A DNA stretch of 15,610 nucleotides from JAXGPP01 sp964436865 (GCA_964436865.1 CAYTFK010000157.1:1-15610); one strand, 5' to 3'; positions 6,907-14,852 are shown, numbered from the stretch's first letter. Numbers and translations are program-made. The notes: generated from the sequence alone by a model not told the origin.

Positions 6907-9114
6907 ATGTCAAGGATTCCGTCCACTGCCGAAACGCTTGCGGCGCTGCTCATCGCTCTGCTGCTGGCAAGTTCGGATCGATCGGCCGCAGCAGACGACG
7001 ATTTCGCTGCGCGATTCGCCCAGCCGCGGCCGACTGCGCGGATGCTCAAGATTGTGCATGGCTGGTCGCCCGACGCGGCGGAACGAACTGCGGCGCTGGC
7101 GCGGCTGGAGTCGCAGGGCTATGGCGGCGTGGTGACCAACCTGAACTTCGCCGGCGGCTACACGGCCAGCGACGCGAACTGGACCATTCTGCAGGACGTC
7201 CTTCCCCGGCTGAAAGCCGCCGGCATGCCGGTCTGGCTGTACGACGAAGCCGGCTATCCGTCCGGCCGGGCGGGCACTATGGTGCTCGAAGGCCGGCCGG
7301 AGCTGGAAGCCAGGGGGCTGATGATCCTGCGGCGGACCGTCGGGCCAGGTGCAGTGGAACTCGAAACACCGCCGGGCGAGGTGCTGTTGGCCGCCGCCTA
7401 TCCGGTGGACCCGGCGACCGACCGAATCAGCCTCGACGAGTGCATCGCGCTCGCGCCGCAGGAAAGGAAGGTCTCGTGGACGGCACCGCCCGGTCGCTGG
7501 TCGGTGATCGTGATCACCGTCGATCGGCTTTACGACGGCACCCAGGTGGCCGTGAGCGGGGCGCCGGAACGGACGCCCTATGCGGGCCTGCTTGAGCCGG
7601 AGACGACGCGCCGCTTCATGGCGCTGACGCACGATCGCTATGCGGAGCGGCTGGGACCGAAACTGGATCGATTCTTCGCGGCGACGTTCACCGATGAGCC
7701 GTCGACGATGGCGATGTTTTTCATCAAGATGCCTTGGGCCACGCTTCCCTGGTGCGCCGATTTCGCGGAAGAGTTCCAGCGCCGCAATGGCTACGACCTG
7801 CTGCCGGAGTTGCCGCGGCTGGTGGCCGCCAGCGGTGATCGCGACGGACGAGTCCGGTGCGATTATTACCGCACCGTGTCGGACCTGATGATTGAACGGT
7901 GGTGGGAACCGATCCGCCGGTGGTGCCGCGATCAGGGCGTGGCATCCGGCGGGCATCTCTTGCTCGAAGAAAACATCCTGCACCACGTGCCGCTCTACGG
8001 CGACGCGTTCACAGCGTTTCGGCACATGGACTCGACCGGCATCGACTGCCTGAGTTCGGATCCCGCAGTGCCGCGTTACCGCAGCCATGCCGGGATGGGC
8101 GCCGATGTGCCGTGGAACGCGGCGCGGCTGGCGTCCAGCGCGTCCGAACTTGATGGCCGGCCGATGGTGATGTGCGAGGTGAGCGAGCATATGCAGCGGA
8201 TGGCCCGCCCGCCGATCGCCATGTCGGCGGAACAGTACCGCGGGACCTGGAATCGCCTCGTGCTGGGCGGCATCAATGTCTTTACCAGTTACCATGGGTT
8301 TGCCGGCTGGAGCGATGTCGAGATCCACGAAGCAAACCGGTACGTCGGCCGGTGTGTTGAGGCGACTTCGGGCGGCCGCCTCGCCAGCCGGGTGGCCGTG
8401 CTCTACCCGATCGAGTCGGTGTGGGCGAGGTTCACACCCTCCAATCATTGGGTCGAGCAGGCGAGCCCCGAATGCAAGCGGATCGAAGAGACGCTCCGCG
8501 ACCTGAGCGAAGCTCTCTACGCCGCGCGGCGCGAGTTCAGCTACATCGACACGCGGACGATTCTCGAAGCCGAGGCAGCCGATGGGCGGCTGAGCTGTCG
8601 CGAACATGCCTGGAACGTGATCGTGCTGTCGGAAACGGACACGCTCCCGCTGGCGGCGTGGCGGAAGCTGGAAGCATTCTCCGCGTCGGGCGGCACGCTG
8701 ATTCTGCTTGGCGCAAGGCCGCGGAATACGGAGCAGGAGTTTCCGTCGTCGGATGTTGCGAGCCTCGCGGAGCGATTGCTTTCAGGCGAGCATCCGGCAC
8801 TGCTTCTAACCACAGGGCAAGCTGCCGAAGCGGTGCAGAAGATTGCCGACGTGCTCCCGGCCGACCTCGAAGTCGCGCCGGCCGACGCGCCGCTGCGGAT
8901 GACGCGGCGGATTATCGCGGACCGCGAGGTGTGGTTCGTGATCAACGACAGCCCAGCGGCGTGGGCCGGATCGGTCACGCTGCCGGTTTCGGGCGCGGTG
9001 CAGATCGGCGACCCGGTGACGGGCGTGATTCGCGAGGAACCCGGACCGACGATGACGCTCGAGTTGCCGGCCTATGGTGCGGCCGTGCTGCGTCCCCGCG
9101 CGGCAGCGCAATAA
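6907..9114 (+). CDS. GH106-like secreted glycoside hydrolase (alpha-L-rhamnosidase-like)
   Basis: The protein has 735 residues with a signal peptide at about residues 1-29 (hydrophobic L-A-A-L-L-I-A-L-L-L-A, then S-A-A-A-D). The start has a strong ribosome site, GAGGTGA at 6894-6900, 6 nt upstream. Family signatures visible in order are L-Y-D-E-A-G-Y-P-S-G (res. 111-120), F-T-D-E-P-S (261-266), E-F-Q-R-R-N-G-Y-D-L-L-P (289-300), S-G-G-H-L-L-L-E-E-N (347-356) and M-V-M-C-E-V-S-E-H (420-428). The C-terminus is a beta-rich domain with the W-F-V-I-N-D-S and D-P-V-T-G phrases usual for this group. GH106 enzymes release alpha-linked L-rhamnose by an inverting mechanism. E264, E354/E355, E424 and E427 are candidate catalytic or metal-binding acids; I cannot assign them without alignment. 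It is shorter than the roughly 1000-residue or longer classic members, so a divergent subfamily with another specificity is possible. It heads the run that continues through 13895. Confidence 0.75.
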   Translation: MSRIPSTAETLAALLIALLLASSDRSAAADDDFAARFAQPRPTARMLKIVHGWSPDAAERTAALARLESQGYGGVVTNLNFAGGYTASDANWTILQDVLPRLKAAGMPVWLYDEAGYPSGRAGTMVLEGRPELEARGLMILRRTVGPGAVELETPPGEVLLAAAYPVDPATDRISLDECIALAPQERKVSWTAPPGRWSVIVITVDRLYDGTQVAVSGAPERTPYAGLLEPETTRRFMALTHDRYAERLGPKLDRFFAATFTDEPSTMAMFFIKMPWATLPWCADFAEEFQRRNGYDLLPELPRLVAASGDRDGRVRCDYYRTVSDLMIERWWEPIRRWCRDQGVASGGHLLLEENILHHVPLYGDAFTAFRHMDSTGIDCLSSDPAVPRYRSHAGMGADVPWNAARLASSASELDGRPMVMCEVSEHMQRMARPPIAMSAEQYRGTWNRLVLGGINVFTSYHGFAGWSDVEIHEANRYVGRCVEATSGGRLASRVAVLYPIESVWARFTPSNHWVEQASPECKRIEETLRDLSEALYAARREFSYIDTRTILEAEAADGRLSCREHAWNVIVLSETDTLPLAAWRKLEAFSASGGTLILLGARPRNTEQEFPSSDVASLAERLLSGEHPALLLTTGQAAEAVQKIADVLPADLEVAPADAPLRMTRRIIADREVWFVINDSPAAWAGSVTLPVSGAVQIGDPVTGVIREEPGPTMTLELPAYGAAVLRPRAAAQ

Positions 9115-9147
9115 CGAGTCTTCAGCCAGAGCAGACGGCTTGCCGAG

Positions 9148-9675
9148 ATGCCAGATCTTATCCTTGAGACCGAACGACTCGAATTGATCGCCGCTACCGC
9201 GGAGTCGCTCGAAGTTGAAACCGATCTGCCGCGGCTTCGAGCGCTATTGCACGTCGACGTTCCGGAAAACTGGCCGATGCCGCTCTACGACGACGACGCG
9301 CGGCAGCAGTTCCTCAGCGTGCTGAACGCGGATCCGGCTGCGGCCGGATGGACGTCGTGGTATATCATCGTTCCGGATGGGGCGGGCAGGAAGACACTGA
9401 TCGGGTCGGTCGGCGCGGGCGGTCCGCCGGATGAGAGCGGCGCGATCATGATCGGTTACTCGCTTCTCGATCAGTTCCACGGCAAGGGATACGCCACCGA
9501 GGCTCTGCAAGGCTTTCTGGCATGGGCGGGGCGGCATCCCGGTCTGCGCAGCGTCGTCGCCGACACCTATCCGCACCTCAAGGCATCGATCCGGGTGTTG
9601 GAAAAGTGCGGCTTCGTGCAGGTCGAGGCCGGTCCCGAGGAAGGGACGATCCGGTTTGAATTGTGGTGCCGCTGA
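9148..9675 (+). CDS. GNAT-family N-acetyltransferase (RimJ/RimL-like)
   Basis: The protein has 175 residues, no signal peptide and is presumably cytoplasmic. It opens with L-E-T-E-R-L-E-L, the usual first strand of the RimJ/RimL-type (Acetyltransf_3) group. The acetyl-CoA binding motif A is I-G-Y-S-L-L-D-Q-F-H-G-K-G-Y-A-T-E-A-L (res. 102-120), with the Q/R-x-x-G-x-G/A pattern read as Q109-F-H-G112-K-G114-Y-A. The late A-S-I-R-V-L-E-K-C-G-F segment is the typical final helix and strand. The family transfers acetyl from acetyl-CoA to amines of proteins, amino acids or small molecules; the acceptor is not predictable. It starts 33 bp after the GH106-like stop with only a weak ribosome site. It is the sole predicted cytoplasmic product in an otherwise exported gene run, so it may simply be a passenger. 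Confidence 0.85.
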   Translation: MPDLILETERLELIAATAESLEVETDLPRLRALLHVDVPENWPMPLYDDDARQQFLSVLNADPAAAGWTSWYIIVPDGAGRKTLIGSVGAGGPPDESGAIMIGYSLLDQFHGKGYATEALQGFLAWAGRHPGLRSVVADTYPHLKASIRVLEKCGFVQVEAGPEEGTIRFELWCR

Positions 9676-9692
9676 GACGCATCGCTTATACT
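9661..9692 (+). promoter_or_regulatory. Candidate promoter before the Gfo/Idh/MocA gene
   Basis: TATACT at 9687-9692 matches 5 of 6 positions of the -10 consensus and begins 12 bp after the GNAT stop. The nearest -35-like hexamer is TTGTGG at 9661-9666, with an overlong 20-bp spacer inside the end of the GNAT gene. Only the -10 is convincing. Confidence 0.35.
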
Positions 9693-9740
9693 GGCACTCG
9701 CACTTGATCCCGCCAGTGACCCGCTCAGGAGAACTCACCC

Positions 9741-10955
9741 ATGTCAGACATCAACCGCCGTTCGTTTCTTGGTGCTTCGGCTGCGATGATTGCCGGGACT
9801 GCCGCGCTCGGCGAGGCCCGCGGCCAGCAGACGATCGCCGGCTTTGACCAAACCAAGACTGATTATGATCGGACGCAGGTCTGGAAGCCGTTTTCCGACC
9901 GCCGGATCAAGATGGGCCTGGTCGGCTACGGCGTCTGCAAGTTCTCCGCGGAGTTTGATTTTCAGAAGCATCCCAACGTTGAAGTCGTGGCCGTCAGCGA
10001 TCTGTTTCCCGACCGCTGCGCGGCGCTGGCCAAGGTGGTCGGATGCAAGAAGACATATCCCTCACTGGAGGAGATGGTCAAGGACGACTCGATCGAAGCG
10101 ATCTTCGTCGCCACCGACGCCCCGTCACACGCGAAACACTGCATCGAGGTGCTCAATCACGGCAAGCACGTCTGCACGGCAGTACCCGCCTTCCGCGGCG
10201 ACATCGACGACGCCGAGCGGTTGCTGGAGTGCTGCAAGAAGAACCGCGGGCTGGTCTATGCGATGTTCGAGACTTCAGTGTTTCACGACGATCTGTATGC
10301 GATGGAAAAGATCTATGCTGCCGGCGGGTTCGGCAAGATCATTTATAGCGAGGGTGAATACTGCCACACCCGGAAGCCGGGCGACCCGCCCATCGGCTCT
10401 TATAAGGACTGGCGGCTCAATGGCTGCCCGATGTGGTATCCGACACACGCGACGGCCTATTACGTGGGCGTGACGCACGGCAGCTTCACGGAAGTCTCCT
10501 GCCAGGGAATCCTGCCGATGGACCCGTCGAAGCGGGTGCCGAACGCGATCGGCAACGTGTTCCAGTCGGAGATCGGCCTGTTCCGCACCACGGAAGGCGG
10601 ATTGTCGCGGATGATGGTCTGCCCGGCGTACGGCAAGTACCTGGAAGCGGGCCGTGTGCGCGGGGAGATCGGCGGGTACGACGGTGAATACACGGGTTGC
10701 GAACCGGGCGCTCGCATCGTGGCCAAACTGGGATCGCAAGTGAAGAAGTACGCCCTGCCGCCGGGCGTCTCGCCGGGCGGCCACGGTGGATCGCACGGTT
10801 ACCTGTCCGACGATTTCGTCGACGCGATTCTGCGCGGCCGCAAACCGGCGGTCGATGTGATCGACGCCTTGAACATGACCGTGCCCGGCTACTACGCGCA
10901 CCTTTCGGCGGTGAAGGACGGCGAGACGTTCAAGATCCCGCAGTATTCGCTGTGA
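9741..10955 (+). CDS. Tat-exported Gfo/Idh/MocA-family protein, GH109-like
   Basis: The protein has 404 residues. The N-terminus R-R-S-F-L-G at res. 6-11 followed by a hydrophobic stretch to about res. 29 is a twin-arginine signal, so the protein is exported folded, probably with bound NAD(H). AGGAGA lies 8 nt before the ATG. A Rossmann fold begins at K57 with G-L-V-G-Y-G-V-C-K (res. 59-67), a GxGxxG-like loop whose last glycine is K67. The family's usual E-K-P catalytic motif is replaced by A147-V148-P149, so ordinary sugar dehydrogenase activity is doubtful. Y-P-T-H at res. 233-236 and G-G-H-G-G at 346-350 resemble motifs of GH109, whose members hydrolyse glycosides by an NAD-dependent transient-oxidation mechanism. 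I infer a GH109-like glycosidase or a related redox-assisted sugar enzyme; the substrate is unknown. It is followed after 24 bp by the propeller gene, consistent with co-transcription. Confidence 0.8.
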   Translation: MSDINRRSFLGASAAMIAGTAALGEARGQQTIAGFDQTKTDYDRTQVWKPFSDRRIKMGLVGYGVCKFSAEFDFQKHPNVEVVAVSDLFPDRCAALAKVVGCKKTYPSLEEMVKDDSIEAIFVATDAPSHAKHCIEVLNHGKHVCTAVPAFRGDIDDAERLLECCKKNRGLVYAMFETSVFHDDLYAMEKIYAAGGFGKIIYSEGEYCHTRKPGDPPIGSYKDWRLNGCPMWYPTHATAYYVGVTHGSFTEVSCQGILPMDPSKRVPNAIGNVFQSEIGLFRTTEGGLSRMMVCPAYGKYLEAGRVRGEIGGYDGEYTGCEPGARIVAKLGSQVKKYALPPGVSPGGHGGSHGYLSDDFVDAILRGRKPAVDVIDALNMTVPGYYAHLSAVKDGETFKIPQYSL

Positions 10956-10979
10956 AAGGCAGAGGAGATCGACAGCCTC

Positions 10980-12608
10980 ATGAGGTTGAACGTGGCTGGC
11001 TGGAGGATTCTGGCGTATCTCGGGGCGGTCGTCTGCATGGCGGCCCTGGCGGGCCGCGCGTCGAGCGCGGAGGTGCAGCAACTCACCACCGGACTCGGCA
11101 ACGATACGGAGGCGGCATGGTCGCCCGACGGCGGGCGAATCGCATTCCAGACCGATCGCAACGGCACGCTCGATCTATATCTTCTGGATCTCGCGACCAG
11201 GGAACTCAAGCCGCTGGTCGAAGGGCCGGGCCATGCTGCATTTCCCGCCTGGTCGCCGGACGGGAAATGGATCGTCTACAGCTACGCCCATTTCACGAAG
11301 ACGGCGTTCGAGGGCCAGGAGGACGGCCATAATCTCTTCCTGGTCCCGGCCGAAGGGGGTGCGCCGCGGCGGCTGACGCACGGCCGTTGCCACGACTACG
11401 CCCCCGTCTTTCTGCCGGATGGAAAGACGATCTGGTTCTCCTCGGATCGCGGCGGCAAGGAGACCAGCAACGCCGTGAGCCTCTATGCCGTCTCCGTCGA
11501 CGGCGGCGAGCCGACGTTGGTACTTCACCGTGAAGGGGCCGATCGCGCTGCCGTCCAGGCAACTCTCTCGCCCGATGGCCGATCGTTTGCGTGCGGCACG
11601 ATTGCCGGGTTTCGCGATAACTGGCAGATCCGGCTGGGATCGGCCGAACGCCCGGAGGACGGAATCAATCTTACCGACGCGCGGCAGTGCTTCTACGGTC
11701 CGCGGTGGAGCCCCGCGGATGGAACCCTGGCATGCACCGGTTTCGAGGTGGGCGACGCCGGCTGGGGGGCGTGGTTGATGGACGCGCGGACCGGCCGGCG
11801 GATGCGGCTGGAAGTCGGTCCCGGGCATTCGCGGAGCCCGGCCTGGTCGCCCGATGGACGGCGGATCGTGTTGGAAAACAACCGTACGGGAACCTACAAG
11901 CTGTACTCTCTGGAGGCGCCGGCGATGCCGGCCGCGGCGCCCGCAGTCACGACCGCGACAGACCAGCACGAGGTGCTGCGCTATTCTTTCAGCGAGCGGT
12001 TGGGTGGAACGGTTGCCGACATAAGCCCGCGCGGAAACACCGGGAAGGTTCTGGGCTCGCCGGAGTGGCGCGACGGCGCGGTCCGTTTCACTCTGCCGGG
12101 CGCCGCGGTCACGATCCCCGATGCCAAGGGATTCGACTTCGGTGCCGGTCCGTTTACCGTTCGCGCCGTGGTGGAGGTGCCGGAAGACTGCAAGTTCGCC
12201 ATGATCGCGATGGGAGAGTATCCGGACAATCGGCTCGGCTGGCAACTCTACATTGGCGATGATCGCCGAGCGCTGTTCAACTCGCGGACGACCGATCTGG
12301 TGTATCGCGGCGCACGGTCCGACGAGCCGCTGCCGGCCGGCCGACCGGTGACGCTCATCGGCATGCGCGACGCCGCCGGGACCGTGAGCCTGTTTGTGGA
12401 CGGTACGTTGCAGCAGGCGACCGCTGCCGATGCGCTCTACGCCTATGGCCCGCCTGTTCAGGTGCGGATTGGAACACAGTTCAACGGCACGGCACCATTT
12501 CCTGGCTGGATCCACGACGTCGCGATCCATGCTCGGGAGTTCACGCTGGAAGAGGTTCGGGTCGACTCGCTGCAGAAGTTCTGGTCGAGGCAGGCCGACG
12601 CGCGCTGA
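10980..12608 (+). CDS. Secreted TolB-like PD40 beta-propeller fused to a LamG/concanavalin-like domain
   Basis: The protein has 542 residues with a signal peptide at about res. 1-30 ending S-S-A-E. AGAGGAGA at 10961-10968 precedes the ATG by 11 nt. Residues 35-310 contain six W-S-P-D-G-type PD40 repeats (A-A-W-S-P-D-G, P-A-W-S-P-D-G, P-V-F-L-P-D-G, A-T-L-S-P-D-G, P-R-W-S-P-A-D, P-A-W-S-P-D-G), matching a six-bladed TolB-like propeller. After an Ala-rich linker at about res. 312-328, residues 330-535 form a LamG-like jelly roll: L-R-Y-S-F opening strand, F-D-F-G-A-G-P-F-T-V, L-F-V-D-G-T-L-Q and a closing G-W-I-H-D-V-A-I-H. No hydrolase motif was seen. A glycan-binding or periplasmic/surface scaffold role is inferred from the LamG domain and the enzyme neighbours. 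Confidence 0.8.
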   Translation: MRLNVAGWRILAYLGAVVCMAALAGRASSAEVQQLTTGLGNDTEAAWSPDGGRIAFQTDRNGTLDLYLLDLATRELKPLVEGPGHAAFPAWSPDGKWIVYSYAHFTKTAFEGQEDGHNLFLVPAEGGAPRRLTHGRCHDYAPVFLPDGKTIWFSSDRGGKETSNAVSLYAVSVDGGEPTLVLHREGADRAAVQATLSPDGRSFACGTIAGFRDNWQIRLGSAERPEDGINLTDARQCFYGPRWSPADGTLACTGFEVGDAGWGAWLMDARTGRRMRLEVGPGHSRSPAWSPDGRRIVLENNRTGTYKLYSLEAPAMPAAAPAVTTATDQHEVLRYSFSERLGGTVADISPRGNTGKVLGSPEWRDGAVRFTLPGAAVTIPDAKGFDFGAGPFTVRAVVEVPEDCKFAMIAMGEYPDNRLGWQLYIGDDRRALFNSRTTDLVYRGARSDEPLPAGRPVTLIGMRDAAGTVSLFVDGTLQQATAADALYAYGPPVQVRIGTQFNGTAPFPGWIHDVAIHAREFTLEEVRVDSLQKFWSRQADAR

Positions 12609-12632
12609 AGGAATGACACGAGGGACTCTGGA

Positions 12633-13895
12633 ATGCGGTGGCAAGGCACAACTCGATTTCTTCGTCGGGTCGCGACCGTGGCGGTCGCGCTCAGCACGTT
12701 CGCCCTCGACGCCGCAGCGGCCGCGGAACCGGAACGCTTTGAGGTCGCTGCCTGGGTCGACCATTTCGACTTCTCGACGGTGTTCGACAGCGAGAAGGCG
12801 GAAGGGCTGGCCAGTATCCTGGATCATGTTCGGGAGACGGGCGCCACGACGATCCTGTGGCGCAACTGCGGGGGCTCCACGATGCGCTACCAGAGCCGGA
12901 TCGAGGCGCACCATAACCCGAGCCAGATCGACAAGCGGCGGATCGCCTACGGGCGGCACACGCCGAGCTGGGTCCGCTATGGCGAAGCCGAACCGGACAT
13001 CATCGCCGAGGTCGTTCGGCTGTGTCGCGAGCGGGGGCTGCGACCTGGCATCCACTGGCCGTTCGAAGAGACGCACTGGCAGGTGTGGACCGTCGGCGAG
13101 TTCAACCTCGAGCATCCGCAGTACTGGGGCCGAAACTCGGCGGGCCGACCGTGGTGGGGTCGTACCAGCCTCGCGTATGAACCCGTGATCGAACACAAGC
13201 TGGCCCTCGCCGACGAACTCGTTGAGCGCGGCGTCGAGGTACTGTTCCTTGATTTCTGGCGAACCGGCGGCTGGGAGCCTGGTTACGAGTACGTCGAGCC
13301 GGTCGTCTCGGCGTATCGAGAGAAATTCGGCGCCGCCCCGCCCGCCGATCCCAAGGATCTGCGATGGTGCCGGCATGTGTCGCAGTACGTGACCGAGTTC
13401 CTGCGACGCTTGCGGGGCCGTTTGAACGCTTCGGGACGGCAAGTGGAACTGGCTGTTGGCATACCCGCCATCGCGCCGGTGAGCGACGGGCCGTTGATCC
13501 GCTGCGGCGCCGACTGGCAAGGCTGGATCGAGGAAGGGCTCATCGACACGCTGGTGGTGAACTATGTCGAGTGGGACAAGCAATCGCCCCTGGAGAGCAC
13601 CGAGGCAGCCTACAAGGAGGTGCTCAAAGTGGTCGCCGGCCGCTGCCGCGTCTGGTGCCCCGTCCAGCAATACAACTTCACTGGACACGGTCTGCCGGGT
13701 TACGAGCAGGCAACCGGCAAGACGGCGGAAGAACTGGCGGAAGCCCTTACCCGCCTCGCCCATCGCCAAGGCGCCAGCGGCATCAGCCTGGAGTGCGTGG
13801 ACTACAACAACTATCGCCCTGCGGTGCGCGAAGTTCTGCGGCGGCTGACGACCTCCGAGTGCCGCCACGTGCAGCGACTGGCAGGCGAGCCGTAG
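12633..13895 (+). CDS. Secreted putative glycoside hydrolase-like TIM-barrel protein
   Basis: The protein has 420 residues with a signal peptide at about res. 1-32 (F-L-R-R, then V-A-T-V-A-V-A-L-S-T-F-A-L, then A-A-A-A-A-E-P). GAGGG at 12620-12624 lies 8 nt before the ATG, and the gene starts 24 bp after the propeller stop. The mature protein looks like a beta/alpha barrel of the glycosyl-hydrolase-like type: T-T-I-L-W-R-N strand, L-R-P-G-I-H-W-P-F-E-E-T-H with aromatic and acidic residues, V-L-F-L-D-F-W-R (D207), V-E-L-A-V-G-I-P-A, L-V-V-N-Y-V-E-W-D and a final G-I-S-L-E-C-V-D-Y-N-N-Y. D207 and the glutamates in the F-E-E and Y-V-E-W segments are candidate active-site acids. It resembles GHL10/DUF187-like proteins in style, but I cannot place it in a family with certainty. 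It appears to be the last gene of the plus-strand run. Confidence 0.7.
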   Translation: MRWQGTTRFLRRVATVAVALSTFALDAAAAAEPERFEVAAWVDHFDFSTVFDSEKAEGLASILDHVRETGATTILWRNCGGSTMRYQSRIEAHHNPSQIDKRRIAYGRHTPSWVRYGEAEPDIIAEVVRLCRERGLRPGIHWPFEETHWQVWTVGEFNLEHPQYWGRNSAGRPWWGRTSLAYEPVIEHKLALADELVERGVEVLFLDFWRTGGWEPGYEYVEPVVSAYREKFGAAPPADPKDLRWCRHVSQYVTEFLRRLRGRLNASGRQVELAVGIPAIAPVSDGPLIRCGADWQGWIEEGLIDTLVVNYVEWDKQSPLESTEAAYKEVLKVVAGRCRVWCPVQQYNFTGHGLPGYEQATGKTAEELAEALTRLAHRQGASGISLECVDYNNYRPAVREVLRRLTTSECRHVQRLAGEP

Positions 13896-13898
13896 AAA

Positions 13899-13911
13899 GA
13901 GGCGGAGCCTC
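13899..13911. terminator. Weak hairpin between convergent genes
   Basis: GAGGC, a GGA loop and GCCTC form a 5-bp stem in the 45-bp space between two converging genes. There is no T-run on either side, so it is only a marginal terminator candidate. Confidence 0.2.
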
Positions 13912-13940
13912 CTCGAATGCGGCGGGCATGTTGAAGTCAC

Positions 13941-14805
13941 TCAGTATCCGAGCGACTCAAGCGCGGCGTCGCCGATCCGCCCGCGGGCCTGGTACTGCTG
14001 CGTCTTGCGATCTCCGTCGACTCGTCTGGGATGGTTCCGATTTGTCAGGACGATGACATAGACCTGCTTCTCGGGGTCGATNNNNNNNNNNNNNNNNNNN
14101 NNNNNNNNNNNNNNNNNNNNNNNNNNNNNNNNNNNNNNNNNNNNNNNNNNNNNNNNNNNNNNNNNNNNNNNNNNNNNNNNNGGCCAGCGGGCCGAAAGCC
14201 GTATCGCGCATGCGCAGCGGCCTGAAGATCCGTGCCTGGCAGAACTCATCAAGGGGCTGGCCGCTGGCGCGTTCGACCATTCTCCCCAGCAAGATCATAT
14301 TGAGGCACGAGTAGTAGTACCGAGTGCCCGGCTCCCACGCCGGGGTCGCGCCGAGCATCAGCTCGAGCATCGCCTCTCCCTTGGCACGGCCGTGATACTT
14401 CACATTGTTGAAGCCCGAAGTGTGCGTGGCCAATTGAAGCGTCGTGATTCGGTCGATGCCGCTGCCGGAAAGCGCGGGCAGCGCCTCGGCGATGGGCATG
14501 TCGAACCGCAGCCTTCCCTCGTCGACGCAGATGCCAAAGGCGGTGCCGGTGGCAACCACCTTGGTGACGCTGGCCAGATCGAAAAGGTGGTCGGTCTGCA
14601 TCTTCACCCGATCGGGCTCGATCTGCGCGTGCCCAAACGCCCCCTCGTAGAGCACTTGGCCCGGACGTCCCACCACGACGACTGCACCGGGAAAAAGCCC
14701 GGCGTCGATTTCCTGCTGAACGGCTCGGGTTATCACCTCGTCCGGTGCAGCACCGAACGACAAGGTAGAGATAATTGCGGCTGCGAACAGGCAAGAACTC
14801 GTCAT
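13941..14805 (-). CDS. Class C beta-lactamase-like serine hydrolase, interrupted by assembly gap
   Basis: The start is the ATG at 14805, with GGAGGA 5 nt upstream; a TTG further out at 14823 would include the ribosome site and is rejected. Residues 1-20 look like a signal peptide. S79-V-T-K82 is the S-x-x-K catalytic motif, preceded by F-D-L-A; A-T-H-T-S-G lies at res. 126-131, and Y165-S-C167 occupies the Y-x-N/S position, where most relatives have Y-S-D or Y-S-N. Residue 208 abuts the N run. After the gap, 46 more residues (I-D-P-E-K, then V-L-T-N-R-N-H-P) end at the stop at 13941. The two parts lie in frames that do not join across 100 nt, as expected for a placeholder gap; the H-T-G-F-T-G-type third motif must lie in the missing piece. 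The family includes esterases, D-aminopeptidases and beta-lactamases. In this context a carbohydrate esterase-like role is plausible but unproven. Confidence 0.8.
14082..14181. other. Assembly gap of 100 N
   Basis: Exactly 100 undetermined bases lie inside the serine hydrolase gene. The round length is a conventional scaffold placeholder. By comparison with the usual size of the family, about 110-150 residues appear to be missing, so the real distance is probably a few hundred bases. Confidence 0.95.
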
Positions 14806-14810
14806 TTGGT

Positions 14811-14816
14811 TCCTCC
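14811..14816 (-). promoter_or_regulatory. Ribosome binding site of the serine hydrolase
   Basis: On the minus strand this is GGAGGA, 5 nt before the ATG at 14805. It decides the start in favour of 14805 over the upstream in-frame TTG at 14823. Confidence 0.65.
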
Positions 14817-14852
14817 GACTCAAGTGCGACAGTGCATACTCCGGGCGGACGG

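Noticed and set aside
6910..8607. A 565-codon open frame on the minus strand opposite the GH106-like gene
   Set aside because: It is antisense to a well-supported gene, has shadow-type composition and shows no motif or signal peptide.
11175..13940. A 921-codon open frame on the minus strand opposite the propeller and barrel genes
   Set aside because: It lies antisense to two genes with clear signal peptides and domains. Its translation is Arg/Pro/His-rich with no recognisable fold. Long antisense frames are common in GC-rich DNA with biased third positions.
14805..14823. TTG start for the serine hydrolase at 14823
   Set aside because: The TTG lies upstream of the GGAGGA ribosome site that serves the ATG at 14805, so it would be translated without a ribosome site of its own.
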